DNA of 64,000 bases. Source: UA16 sp002292325. Lineage in GTDB: Bacteria > Bacteroidota > Bacteroidia > Flavobacteriales_D > Sanyastnellaceae. The stretch lies in NCBI GenBank assembly GCA_943788645.1, contig CALSRC010000001.1, positions 186,001 to 250,000 on the forward strand, given 5' to 3'. A program made the translations under genes and the position numbers. The notes beneath the pieces were generated by a model. That model saw nothing but the letters and a program-made list of their open reading frames with translations. It searched no databases and was not told the origin of the DNA. Below are positions 1 through 8,128 of the stretch, one piece after another (position 1 is the stretch's first letter; each line of letters begins with the position of its first letter).

Positions 1-324
1 TTGTGGATCAGGCTTGACTACGACGCATTCGATGACATCGTCCACCCCATCGGTTTGACAGGTCACACCGCCCACATCAACGGTCACCGAACCTGTATTG
101 ACCACATTGCCGTTCGTCATAAACTCCAACACCGAAACGTAAGGTGCGTTCAAGCAAGCTACATCGAGGGATTGCAAAAAGCTCAATGACACGGGCTCAG
201 GCAATTCACCGCATATCGGTATGGGGTTGTCGCAGCCTTGAGCGCTCAATTGCTGCGGAAGCACGGTAACCGTGCAAATCAACAGCAAGCCTATCCATTT
301 AAATTGCATATTCATCCAACGCAT
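1..324 (-). CDS. Secreted protein, N-terminal part only (runs off the window)
   Basis: The frame is open from about 324 to the first base of the window, so only about 105 N-terminal residues are visible. Three in-frame ATGs (324, 315, 309) precede a signal peptide with hydrophobic core IGLLLICTVTVL and probable cleavage after QQLSA. The mature part is cysteine-containing (GCDNPIPICGE) and looks extracytoplasmic. The upstream biotin-carrier gene stops 2 bases before the 324 ATG, so the two may be co-transcribed. The visible part shows no recognisable domain. Proteins of this look in Flavobacteriales are often large T9SS cargo, but the C-terminus that would show this lies outside the window. 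Confidence 0.6.
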   Translation of the reverse strand, partial: MRWMNMQFKWIGLLLICTVTVLPQQLSAQGCDNPIPICGELPEPVSLSFLQSLDVACLNAPYVSVLEFMTNGNVVNTGSVTVDVGGVTCQTDGVDDVIECVVVKPDPQ

Positions 325-326
325 AT

Positions 327-812
327 TCAATTCATTTCATATGTAACAAGTGCAGCACCCTTTTCCACGGCGTTGCCTACCACGGCATCCACCCGGTCGA
401 TCACACCATCCCGCGGAGCTCGCAACACGTTTTCCATTTTCATTGCCTCCAAAACCAATAACGCGTCACCCGCCTTAACCTCATCCCCCGTCACGACCTT
501 GATCTCCAAAACCTTGCCGGGCATTGGAGCTTCCACATGCCGCTCGACGGTTTCGGTTGTCCCTGTCATCCCCATCGACTCCAACAACAACTGTTGATGA
601 GTCAGCACCTGTATTTCCTGTTCAACCCCGTTCACGCGAATGCGCAAGAAGCCTTGAGCGTCTGGTCCACTCAACGACTCCACACGGAGGTTTTGAGTAC
701 CCATTCGCACGTCATACATGCCGGGACCGGCGGGTTTCCAATCCCAAGATTCACCTGCGTTGGGTGAAACACGCTCAGACGAACCGTCTGGCCAACGAAC
801 TTCCCATTCCAT
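327..812 (-). CDS. Biotin carboxyl carrier protein (biotin/lipoyl attachment domain)
   Basis: This 161-residue protein has a C-terminal biotinyl domain (about residues 90-160) with the attachment motif EAMKMEN, whose lysine carries biotin. A glycine/proline-rich linker region before it (MPGKVLEIKV) is typical of the domain. It would act in the cytoplasm as the swinging arm of an acyl-CoA carboxylase (acetyl-CoA or propionyl-CoA type). The N-terminal 80 residues are less conserved, as in the short Bacteroidota carrier subunits. No carboxylase or carboxyltransferase subunit is visible next to it, so the partner enzyme cannot be named. It is divergent from hemW across a gap of about 40 bp, so both promoters must lie there. 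Confidence 0.85.
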   Translation of the reverse strand: MEWEVRWPDGSSERVSPNAGESWDWKPAGPGMYDVRMGTQNLRVESLSGPDAQGFLRIRVNGVEQEIQVLTHQQLLLESMGMTGTTETVERHVEAPMPGKVLEIKVVTGDEVKAGDALLVLEAMKMENVLRAPRDGVIDRVDAVVGNAVEKGAALVTYEMN

Positions 813-851
813 GAGAGCAAGTTAGGAGGATTTTGGACCGAACTTGGGGGC

Positions 852-1991
852 ATGTTCGGGGTTTACATTCACATTCCATTCTGTAGAACTGCGTGCCACT
901 ATTGTGACTTCCATTTTTCGACCAATCATTCCACCCTTGCAGCCATGGAATCCGCATTGGCTCGAGAAATAGAGGTGCGATTGGAAGCAGAACAACCCGA
1001 TTTAGCTGACATTCACAGCATCTATTTTGGCGGCGGCACACCATCGTTGTTCCCTGTTTCTGGACTCAAGCGCTTGCTCAATGCATTTTTGCCTGGTGCA
1101 TCCGCATGCCGAGAAATCACCCTGGAGGCAAATCCTGAGGATGTTACGCGCGCCCTGCTCGATGCTTGGCGCTCCATGGGCATCACGCGGTTATCCATTG
1201 GGATTCAAACATTTGATGAGAACCGATTGGATTGGATGAACCGCAAGCATTCTGCACTCGATGCTGAACAAGCCGTTCGCTGGGCTGCTGAGGCGGGATT
1301 TGAACACCTCACAGCTGACTTGATTTACGGAATTCCTGGTCGCACACACGCCTTTGAACATGAGCTGGAGCGGTTTATTTCGCTTCCCGTGGATCATTTG
1401 TCTGCCTACATTTTGACCGTTGAAGAGCAAACTGTTTTGGGTCGAAACGTTCAAAGCGGGAAGGCTTTGGCGCCTGATGACGATCAAATTGAAACGGAAT
1501 ACCGTGCGCTATGCTCGGCCATGAAGCGCGCTGGATTTGAGCATTACGAGGTGTCTAATTGGGCGCGCCCAGGCGGACATGCCGTCCACAACCAGCACTA
1601 TTGGTCGGGGTTACCTTATTGGGGAATCGGGCCTGGAGCCCACAGTTTCAGCGGGATGAATCGAACCGCTAATGTGTCCAACAACCCGCGCTACATCCGC
1701 GCCATGAACTCGGTCGAAAAACCATCCGATTTGCCTTTGGAAACCGATTCCTTGAGTCCAACTGACCGCTACAATGAATCCCTTATGACGGGTTTGCGCA
1801 CTGCCCGAGGCATTGACCTCTCTCAGCTCGAACGCACATTCGAACGACGCCCCGACCTAATGAATCCTGATGAATGGGAAAACCTGATTTCAACTGAACA
1901 AGTCATCGAATGGAGTCCTGGCCGATTTCGAATTCCGGAGAAATCTTGGTTATTTGCTGACCGAATCGCCTCCGCTCTATTTGACGTGTGA
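852..1991 (+). CDS. hemW: Radical SAM heme chaperone HemW
   Basis: This 379-residue protein begins VYIHIPFCRTACHYCDF, so C11, C15 and C18 form the CxxxCxxC cluster that binds the 4Fe-4S centre with S-adenosylmethionine. A GGGTPS glycine motif follows near residue 60. HemW is related to oxygen-independent coproporphyrinogen oxidase but hands heme to target proteins; the older name is HemN-like. Length and motif spacing fit HemW, and the C-terminal HemN-type domain is present. The 3' end overlaps the convergent transporter gene by 15 bp. True HemN oxidases have a longer N-terminus ahead of the cysteine motif, which this protein lacks. Confidence 0.9.
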   Translation: MFGVYIHIPFCRTACHYCDFHFSTNHSTLAAMESALAREIEVRLEAEQPDLADIHSIYFGGGTPSLFPVSGLKRLLNAFLPGASACREITLEANPEDVTRALLDAWRSMGITRLSIGIQTFDENRLDWMNRKHSALDAEQAVRWAAEAGFEHLTADLIYGIPGRTHAFEHELERFISLPVDHLSAYILTVEEQTVLGRNVQSGKALAPDDDQIETEYRALCSAMKRAGFEHYEVSNWARPGGHAVHNQHYWSGLPYWGIGPGAHSFSGMNRTANVSNNPRYIRAMNSVEKPSDLPLETDSLSPTDRYNESLMTGLRTARGIDLSQLERTFERRPDLMNPDEWENLISTEQVIEWSPGRFRIPEKSWLFADRIASALFDV

Positions 1992-2909
1992 GTCCGAGTT
2001 TATAGCTTGTTGGCGATCTCGTTTTTTCAGCCAAGCATCGATGAAAACCGCACCGACAATGATCACGGCACCCACGTAAAAACTGCCGTTCATGCGCTCT
2101 TCTTCTCCGAAGATCAAGGCTGCCAAAACAATCGCATACACCGGTTCCAAATTAATGGCCACCGCCGTGGTAAAAGCGGTCAAGTTTTTCATCACCTCTA
2201 TACTCATCAAAAAAGCAAAAGCTGTGGCCAATGTTGCAAGAAGTCCCAACCAAAGCCAATCCGACTCCTGAACATGCCAAAATTCCACGTTCATTCCCTT
2301 TCCTTGAACTAAAAAAATCCCGCACAACACCAATGCTGCACTGAGCAACTCCACCCGAGTGAGGTTCGCTGAATCGTAGCGCTTGACCAATACAGCGTTA
2401 AACGTAGCAAATACAGCCGCCAAGGCTGCAGAAAGAAGGGCAAGAGCCACCCCCTGGTAATAGTCAGACATGTCTGAAATGGCACCGCCAGTAGAAGGCC
2501 CAAATAACAACACCAAAAGCCCAACTATGATCACCACACCCAGCAGCACTTCCCGGACATCCAATCGCCGGCGATGCACCAAAGGTTCAATTAAGCTGAC
2601 AAAGACCGGAGTTGTGGCCAACGTCGCAAGTGCTACAGAAACATTGCTCACCTTAATGCTCGCAAAAAATGCAATCCAGTGCGCAGCCGCAAAACATCCT
2701 ACCAACGCCACTTTCCATAAAACACCCGGCTCAAACCGCTGAATGCGGCGGCGAATCATTAACCACAACCAGACCAATCCACCTCCCAAAAACACCCGCC
2801 AGAAGACCAAACGCTCAGCGTCCAATGAAATAAGTTTGCCTAAAATACCCGTGAAACCAAAGATCACCACAATGAAGTGGAGCATAAAGGTGCTTTGGCG
2901 ACGATTCAT
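1977..2909 (-). CDS. EamA/DMT-family transporter
   Basis: A very hydrophobic protein with about ten predicted membrane segments in two homologous halves, the layout of EamA (drug/metabolite transporter) permeases. The internal repeat shows in the glycine-rich helix ends and in the second-half AINLEPVYAIVLAALIFGEE, a common EamA signature. The frame could start 17 codons earlier at 2960. I chose the ATG at 2909 because the extra residues are charged, and because 2960 would leave only 2 bases to the divergent nuclease gene. The substrate cannot be inferred. The gene is convergent with hemW and overlaps its last codons. Confidence 0.8.
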   Translation of the reverse strand: MNRRQSTFMLHFIVVIFGFTGILGKLISLDAERLVFWRVFLGGGLVWLWLMIRRRIQRFEPGVLWKVALVGCFAAAHWIAFFASIKVSNVSVALATLATTPVFVSLIEPLVHRRRLDVREVLLGVVIIVGLLVLLFGPSTGGAISDMSDYYQGVALALLSAALAAVFATFNAVLVKRYDSANLTRVELLSAALVLCGIFLVQGKGMNVEFWHVQESDWLWLGLLATLATAFAFLMSIEVMKNLTAFTTAVAINLEPVYAIVLAALIFGEEERMNGSFYVGAVIIVGAVFIDAWLKKRDRQQAINSDSHVK

Positions 2910-2962
2910 TCCGGCAAATCTACCCGTAACTTCGTTATCCTTCACTTTGCAAGAAATCACAC

Positions 2963-4726
2963 ATGAAATTTTTATCGACCGCTCTACTCACTTTGCTCAT
3001 CTTCGGTGAGGCCAGTGCCCAGATTCAACTGGATAATCGCTTCAACGATTGGACGAATCAACCCCTTGTTACCAACACGGAAGAAGGTCCGTTTATCAAA
3101 GCGAGCGTCACAAGCAATGTCGATTGGCTGTATCTCTACGTCGAAATGCTCAACGAAATCGCCCTGGATGAGGATGTTCTGCCCAATGACCTGCGCATTT
3201 TACTCGATTTAGATGATGACCTCGAGACGGGTGTGAATTATGCCAATCAAGGGCTCGGTGTGGATCTACTCATTAACCTCGCTGATCGGCAGGCCATCCG
3301 ATACACCAATGGGTCAGGCATCGAGTCATTCAATGAAGTCGGCATGCGAGTCGCACCAACGTACAGCGGCACTCAATTTGAAATCGCCTTCAATCGGGAG
3401 CTCGCACAAGTGCTGGGTCCGGATGTTCGAATTGCATGGTATGACAATGCGACACAAGTGAGTTTTCCCATCGGTGGGTTCGCCCACACGCTCAACGAAA
3501 ACCTCGACCCGTGGATTCCGATGAGCATAGAGCGAGCGCCCGGAACCCTGGATCGGGTCGCGTTTTGGAACATGAATGGGCGCATGGATGAGCCCGCGGC
3601 GCAACAAGCGATGGAACGCATTTTTCAAGCAGTTAGCCCCGATATTATTGGGTTTTCTGAAGTGTCCAATGTGAGTGCAAATTTCGTGACGGGTCTCCTG
3701 AATGAGTGGATTCCCATTGAAGGGGGCGGTTCTTGGACGGTTGTGAAAGACGACTGGGATTTGATGGTGGCGGCCAAGGGAAACATCTTGGAGTCGTTCG
3801 CTTCGGTGACCCGACAATTTCCAGTGGTCGTGGAAGGGCATGCTGATTGGGGGGTGCCGTTGCTGTTCACCACCAGTCACATGAAGTGCTGCGGAGGTTC
3901 TTCCAACGAAGCTCAAAGGCAAGCAGAGGCCGATGAGTACATGGCGTTTTTACGCAATGCCATCGACGGAGAAGGGGACGTGAGCATTCCGACCAATACA
4001 CCCGTTGTCTACGGTGGCGACCTCAACATGGTCGGGCTCGACAATCCGATTTACACCTTGGTTTCTGGAGACATTAGCGACGAATCATCACATGGACCAG
4101 ATTTTACACCGGATTGGGATGGCTCCACGCTCACAGAATGGCCGCTGCTGCAGTCCGATCATCCGTTTGATTTTACATGGCAAAGCAGCAACCTCTCCTC
4201 GGAGTGGATGCCTGGAAAGCTCGACTACCTTATCACGTCAGACGCATCGGCCGACGTGAAAGGGGGATTTGTCATCCGGACCGCAAACATGAGTCCCGAA
4301 CGACTGGACGAACTGGGCTTAGAAGCAGGAGACGCATTGGCCGCCTCAGACCATTTTATTGTGGTTGGAGACCTTGGCCTTGGTGACCTAATCGGTTACG
4401 TTCCGGACTTCGATGACGATGGAGTCAGCGACTACGAAGACAACTGCCTCAGTGTGTTGAATGCGGACCAAAGTGACTTCAATGAGGACGGCGTGGGAGA
4501 TGCATGCAGTGACAGTGATGGAGATGGACTCAGTGACGCCTTAGAAATCAATGTTTATGGAAGCGATCCCACACTCTCCGATACGGACGGAGACGGCATC
4601 ACAGACGGACTGGAGCTTTGCAGCTGCAGTTCGTTGGATCTCTGTCCTGGCGATCTAACAAACGATTCCGTGGTATCTGTCGCCGACCTATTGGTGTTAC
4701 TCGGGTTGTTTGGCGGAACGTGCTAA
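2963..4726 (+). CDS. Secreted endonuclease/exonuclease/phosphatase-family protein with calcium-binding repeats
   Basis: This 587-residue protein starts with a signal peptide ending ASA. An N-terminal beta-rich domain (about 20-190) precedes an endonuclease/exonuclease/phosphatase (DNase I-like) domain (about 195-475). That domain shows FWNMNGR, a Glu in IIGFSEVSN, YGGDLNMVG and a terminal SDHF, matching the catalytic Asn, Glu, Asp-x-Asn and Asp-His positions of the family. After it come Asp-rich thrombospondin type 3-like calcium repeats (DDDGVSDYEDNC, DSDGDGLSDALE, DTDGDGITDGLE) and a last segment GDLTNDSVVSVADLLVLLG that resembles a single dockerin-like calcium motif, ending in Cys. It probably acts outside the cell on nucleic acid or phosphodiesters. 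It has no standard T9SS sorting domain. Confidence 0.8.
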   Translation: MKFLSTALLTLLIFGEASAQIQLDNRFNDWTNQPLVTNTEEGPFIKASVTSNVDWLYLYVEMLNEIALDEDVLPNDLRILLDLDDDLETGVNYANQGLGVDLLINLADRQAIRYTNGSGIESFNEVGMRVAPTYSGTQFEIAFNRELAQVLGPDVRIAWYDNATQVSFPIGGFAHTLNENLDPWIPMSIERAPGTLDRVAFWNMNGRMDEPAAQQAMERIFQAVSPDIIGFSEVSNVSANFVTGLLNEWIPIEGGGSWTVVKDDWDLMVAAKGNILESFASVTRQFPVVVEGHADWGVPLLFTTSHMKCCGGSSNEAQRQAEADEYMAFLRNAIDGEGDVSIPTNTPVVYGGDLNMVGLDNPIYTLVSGDISDESSHGPDFTPDWDGSTLTEWPLLQSDHPFDFTWQSSNLSSEWMPGKLDYLITSDASADVKGGFVIRTANMSPERLDELGLEAGDALAASDHFIVVGDLGLGDLIGYVPDFDDDGVSDYEDNCLSVLNADQSDFNEDGVGDACSDSDGDGLSDALEINVYGSDPTLSDTDGDGITDGLELCSCSSLDLCPGDLTNDSVVSVADLLVLLGLFGGTC

Positions 4727-4744
4727 ACCGGGGAGGTTCTTGGT

Positions 4745-7700
4745 TTATTCCTCCAGTGAACGTACCAACTTCACCGTCTTCATGCCGTTCGCTGTTGCAA
4801 TTTTGACCACATACGTTCCTTCGGGAAATGATTGCATGTTGAGCGTGCTAAACCTCAGCTGAGGTTGAATGGTTTCCACAAGCCTTCCAGCGATCGAGTA
4901 AACCTCGATGTTTTCAATGACCTCATCCGATTCAAACATCACCAATCCATTCGTTGGGTTGGGCCAGACGCGAGCATCCGTTGTCAGTTCTTCAACGGAA
5001 ACGACGATGATATCAACTTCAACAGAGGTTTGGTCTGAACACACGCCATCCTCACTGAACGTCGTCAACGTCACGGTGAAAACACCTTCTTCCGAATACG
5101 TGTATACTGGATTCATGTCCTCACTGACGCCTCCATCTCCGAATGTCCAATAGTAACCTCCCGCACCGGTGCTGGTATTTTCAATTTCGAGAGCGCCATC
5201 CAGAATGTTCCAAGGGGTGGTCACATTAAATGCCGCATTGACAGCAGATGTGAGATCTGATTGGTAGCGAGGTGAAATCCGATAGCCCTCAAAATAGGGC
5301 TCGTCAAAATCCCGTTGATCGCCAATTCCGGTGACCCCAAATACGCCGATGGGCGCCTCAGACAGGAACAGGTCCGTATTCGCGTCAATTCGCATCGTGT
5401 AAACCGCATTGCCCGTCGTAATGTCAACCTCAAAACTTGGAGCGCTGTTCGTCCACTGTTCCGGATCCACCAATTCCACACACTTCAATCGAATAACGTG
5501 TGACTCCGTGCTTTCGTTGAGCTCTTGAACCAGAGGTGGTTGCTCTGTTAAAAACCCGGATCCCTCATAAAGAACGGTATCCGCAATGATCTGGGTCAGT
5601 CCCGCAAATTGAGCAATGGTACCACGCACGCGCAAACTGTCTCCGGGGACAACCTCTGCGTATCCAAAATCAGATAAAGGGCTGAAAACGTTGATTCCAT
5701 CCGTGGAATCAATCAACGAAAATTGCAATCCCGCAGGATAATCGTTCCACCCGTGCACAATCCCTCGCAACTCGCATGAAACACCCAAACTATCCGTTAC
5801 ACCCGAAACCAAGTCCACTGAGCGAACCGCTGCAATATCATAGACGGGATAGGTTAAGTCCGACGGTTGAATGTGGATGGTCACGGTGTCAATGAGTAAA
5901 ATCAACTCTCCAGACGTCACTTGAATCGCCAATTCAACCGTCTCCTCTCCTTCCGGCTCTTCATCATCAATGGCCGCAAACATGAAGGATTGGTCGTTCA
6001 ACAAACCAATGGGAAACGAGAACTCAGGCAAAGGAAAAACCCCTGGAAAGTCAACCCCCGCTTCTGCGGTACCGCCCACAACATCCACCACCACAGTGGC
6101 ATTTTGAAGGGGATAAGCAACCTGCATCACCACTTCTGCCCCGCCTCCCTCGAAAATGTACAAGTCCGTTGCTGCAAAACCCAGTTCCATATCCGGCGTG
6201 CCCGTACACGTTGCCGCATGGTAACCAATGAAATCAAACGTGTCAGACGGGTACACATCCCATTGGTACTGACCCACTTCCCAGTCTGTGCTGCCTTGAG
6301 AAACATTGGCTTTGCGCACCAGGGTGTATTCTGCCATTTCTCCAGCACCCCCGTCCACCTGCCAAGCACTTCCCGGGTCGGGTCCAAATTCACCCATTTG
6401 GTCGATGATGACCCCGTCGTGGTACAGCACAATGACATCATTGCCATTGAACCATGTAATTTGACTGACCAGGTCTCCCGCTTGAAACAGTTCCGGCGTT
6501 GCCAAGGCATTCATGAGGACAAACACCCCATTGGGCTCAATCACACCTGAAAGCTCCTGAACATTGGTCGCTTCGGAAGCGCCGTTGTTCCAAGTCTCCA
6601 TGGAATAACCCGTCAAGTCAATCGCGACAGGTGATGGGTTATAAAGCTCGATGGCCTTGTTATTGCTGTTGCCCTCAACGTACTCAGAAATAAAAATTTC
6701 CTCACAGAAACTAGCGCTTTCACAATCCAAAATTTCCACTTCCAAAAACGACGTGCTCAAGCTGTCACATTCCAAACCCGCAATCGAAGAAAGCATTTCA
6801 CCGGGAAGTAAAGTCTCTGAGTCAAATCCACCGAGGCCACTCGAACCCCATACTTGATAGGTCCCAACACCAAGCACCGTGAAGTCATATTGCGGATAGC
6901 CCACCGTGTCGAGAATGGTTTGTGTTTCATCGGTGATCACAAAAATGTACTCCGCGTCCACGGCCTCCGAAGTGTAACCAAACGTTACCTCCGCGTTTTC
7001 CAACCCCAAGCACCCTAACGCTGTGGGCGTGCCTGAAGCATCCGTCACAGCTCCGCCGTCGCAGGCAGGTGGATCACATGTTTCGCCTTGAATTTCAATG
7101 CTGTTTATTGTCCATGCAAAACACCCTTCCCCTGTAATCCCATCAACGGGTTGACCCGGGGCCAATGAAGCTGCCTCCAAGGGAGCGTCATGCGAAACAC
7201 CAACAACCTCCAACAAACCATCTCCAAGACCAGAAAGGTTGATTGCGGTTCCATCAAATGAAGCAATAATCGCACCGGTTTCCGCATCTGTTACCACCGA
7301 TGTAAACGCCGCATCCGGTACGTCCGTCGTGTGGTTCAATTGAACCAAAACCAGCTCTCCGGCGTCTGTGCACACAAAACTATTGTTCGCGTTCTGCAGG
7401 GCAATTTGGCCTCCATCGCATAACAAAACATTGCTGTATCCAGGAGTCGGAGACTGAAGGATAAAATCGCCTGGAGTTTGAGGCATGCCGCCGTCAGGTA
7501 CCCTTGCCAAGCTTTGGTAGTCGGCCAATCCTTCTGCACTCTCGTTCAGTTGTGTGCCGTTTGGGGTCAAAACATCCAATAATGCGCTCATCGGTGGTTG
7601 GTTGTTCCCGTAGACCACTCCATCCAAAATATCCTCATCCGTCACCGGTGTTCCACTCGGAAAACTAGAAATGTCCGCATCGTACAGCGCGATTCCCTCT

Positions 7701-8026
7701 TGACCTACCTGAAGCCAGTTGGTTGATTCAATTACAATGTCCGCTGATGAAAGGCCTGGACCTCCGATTAGAAAAAAACCATCAGCATTCAAATTGTACC
7801 CCGAGAGGTCAATGGATAGGTTTGACTGAGCATTTGAACCGTTAAAAATCACCAAAACAAACCCTGATAAATCCTGATTTGCTGAACCATAAAGCTCCAC
7901 AAATTCTTCTGTGTCGATGCCGGGTCCCGATGGATCAAATTCGTTAATAACGAGCTGTGACTGAGCCTGCATCATAAAAAGTACCGAAGCAGCGATCAAA
8001 GTAAAGGCCTGAAAAAGTGGGCGCAT
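4745..8026 (-). CDS. Large T9SS-exported protein with two lamin-tail domains, Calx-beta-like and PKD domains
   Basis: This 1093-residue exported protein has a signal peptide (ends AQS) and a lamin-tail domain at about 25-150 (INEFDPSG, EEFVELYG). A second lamin-tail domain follows at about 440-560 (ISEYVEGNSNNKAIELYNP). A Calx-beta-like region lies at about 615-710, an OB-like DUF5689-type region at about 715-900, and a PKD domain at about 930-1005 (WTFGDGGVS). The C-terminal 75 residues form a T9SS type A sorting domain (VWPNPTNG, YSIAGRLVET, FPEGTYVVKI). It is therefore likely displayed on or released from the cell surface. Function is unknown; lamin-tail proteins in this phylum are often adhesins or accompany surface nucleases, and a secreted nuclease is the convergent neighbour. 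Confidence 0.85.
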   Translation of the reverse strand: MRPLFQAFTLIAASVLFMMQAQSQLVINEFDPSGPGIDTEEFVELYGSANQDLSGFVLVIFNGSNAQSNLSIDLSGYNLNADGFFLIGGPGLSSADIVIESTNWLQVGQEGIALYDADISSFPSGTPVTDEDILDGVVYGNNQPPMSALLDVLTPNGTQLNESAEGLADYQSLARVPDGGMPQTPGDFILQSPTPGYSNVLLCDGGQIALQNANNSFVCTDAGELVLVQLNHTTDVPDAAFTSVVTDAETGAIIASFDGTAINLSGLGDGLLEVVGVSHDAPLEAASLAPGQPVDGITGEGCFAWTINSIEIQGETCDPPACDGGAVTDASGTPTALGCLGLENAEVTFGYTSEAVDAEYIFVITDETQTILDTVGYPQYDFTVLGVGTYQVWGSSGLGGFDSETLLPGEMLSSIAGLECDSLSTSFLEVEILDCESASFCEEIFISEYVEGNSNNKAIELYNPSPVAIDLTGYSMETWNNGASEATNVQELSGVIEPNGVFVLMNALATPELFQAGDLVSQITWFNGNDVIVLYHDGVIIDQMGEFGPDPGSAWQVDGGAGEMAEYTLVRKANVSQGSTDWEVGQYQWDVYPSDTFDFIGYHAATCTGTPDMELGFAATDLYIFEGGGAEVVMQVAYPLQNATVVVDVVGGTAEAGVDFPGVFPLPEFSFPIGLLNDQSFMFAAIDDEEPEGEETVELAIQVTSGELILLIDTVTIHIQPSDLTYPVYDIAAVRSVDLVSGVTDSLGVSCELRGIVHGWNDYPAGLQFSLIDSTDGINVFSPLSDFGYAEVVPGDSLRVRGTIAQFAGLTQIIADTVLYEGSGFLTEQPPLVQELNESTESHVIRLKCVELVDPEQWTNSAPSFEVDITTGNAVYTMRIDANTDLFLSEAPIGVFGVTGIGDQRDFDEPYFEGYRISPRYQSDLTSAVNAAFNVTTPWNILDGALEIENTSTGAGGYYWTFGDGGVSEDMNPVYTYSEEGVFTVTLTTFSEDGVCSDQTSVEVDIIVVSVEELTTDARVWPNPTNGLVMFESDEVIENIEVYSIAGRLVETIQPQLRFSTLNMQSFPEGTYVVKIATANGMKTVKLVRSLEE

Positions 8027-8128
8027 GTGAATCTTGGTTGCGAATAGAGGGAGTCAAAAATACACACTTTAAGCGCGAACACCGACAATGCAACTCCAAC
8101 AGGTATTGAACCGTAACTTCGTGAACAC

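Noticed and set aside
1..189. Plus-strand open frame at the window start
   Set aside because: Antisense to the secreted protein on the minus strand, which has a signal peptide and better composition.
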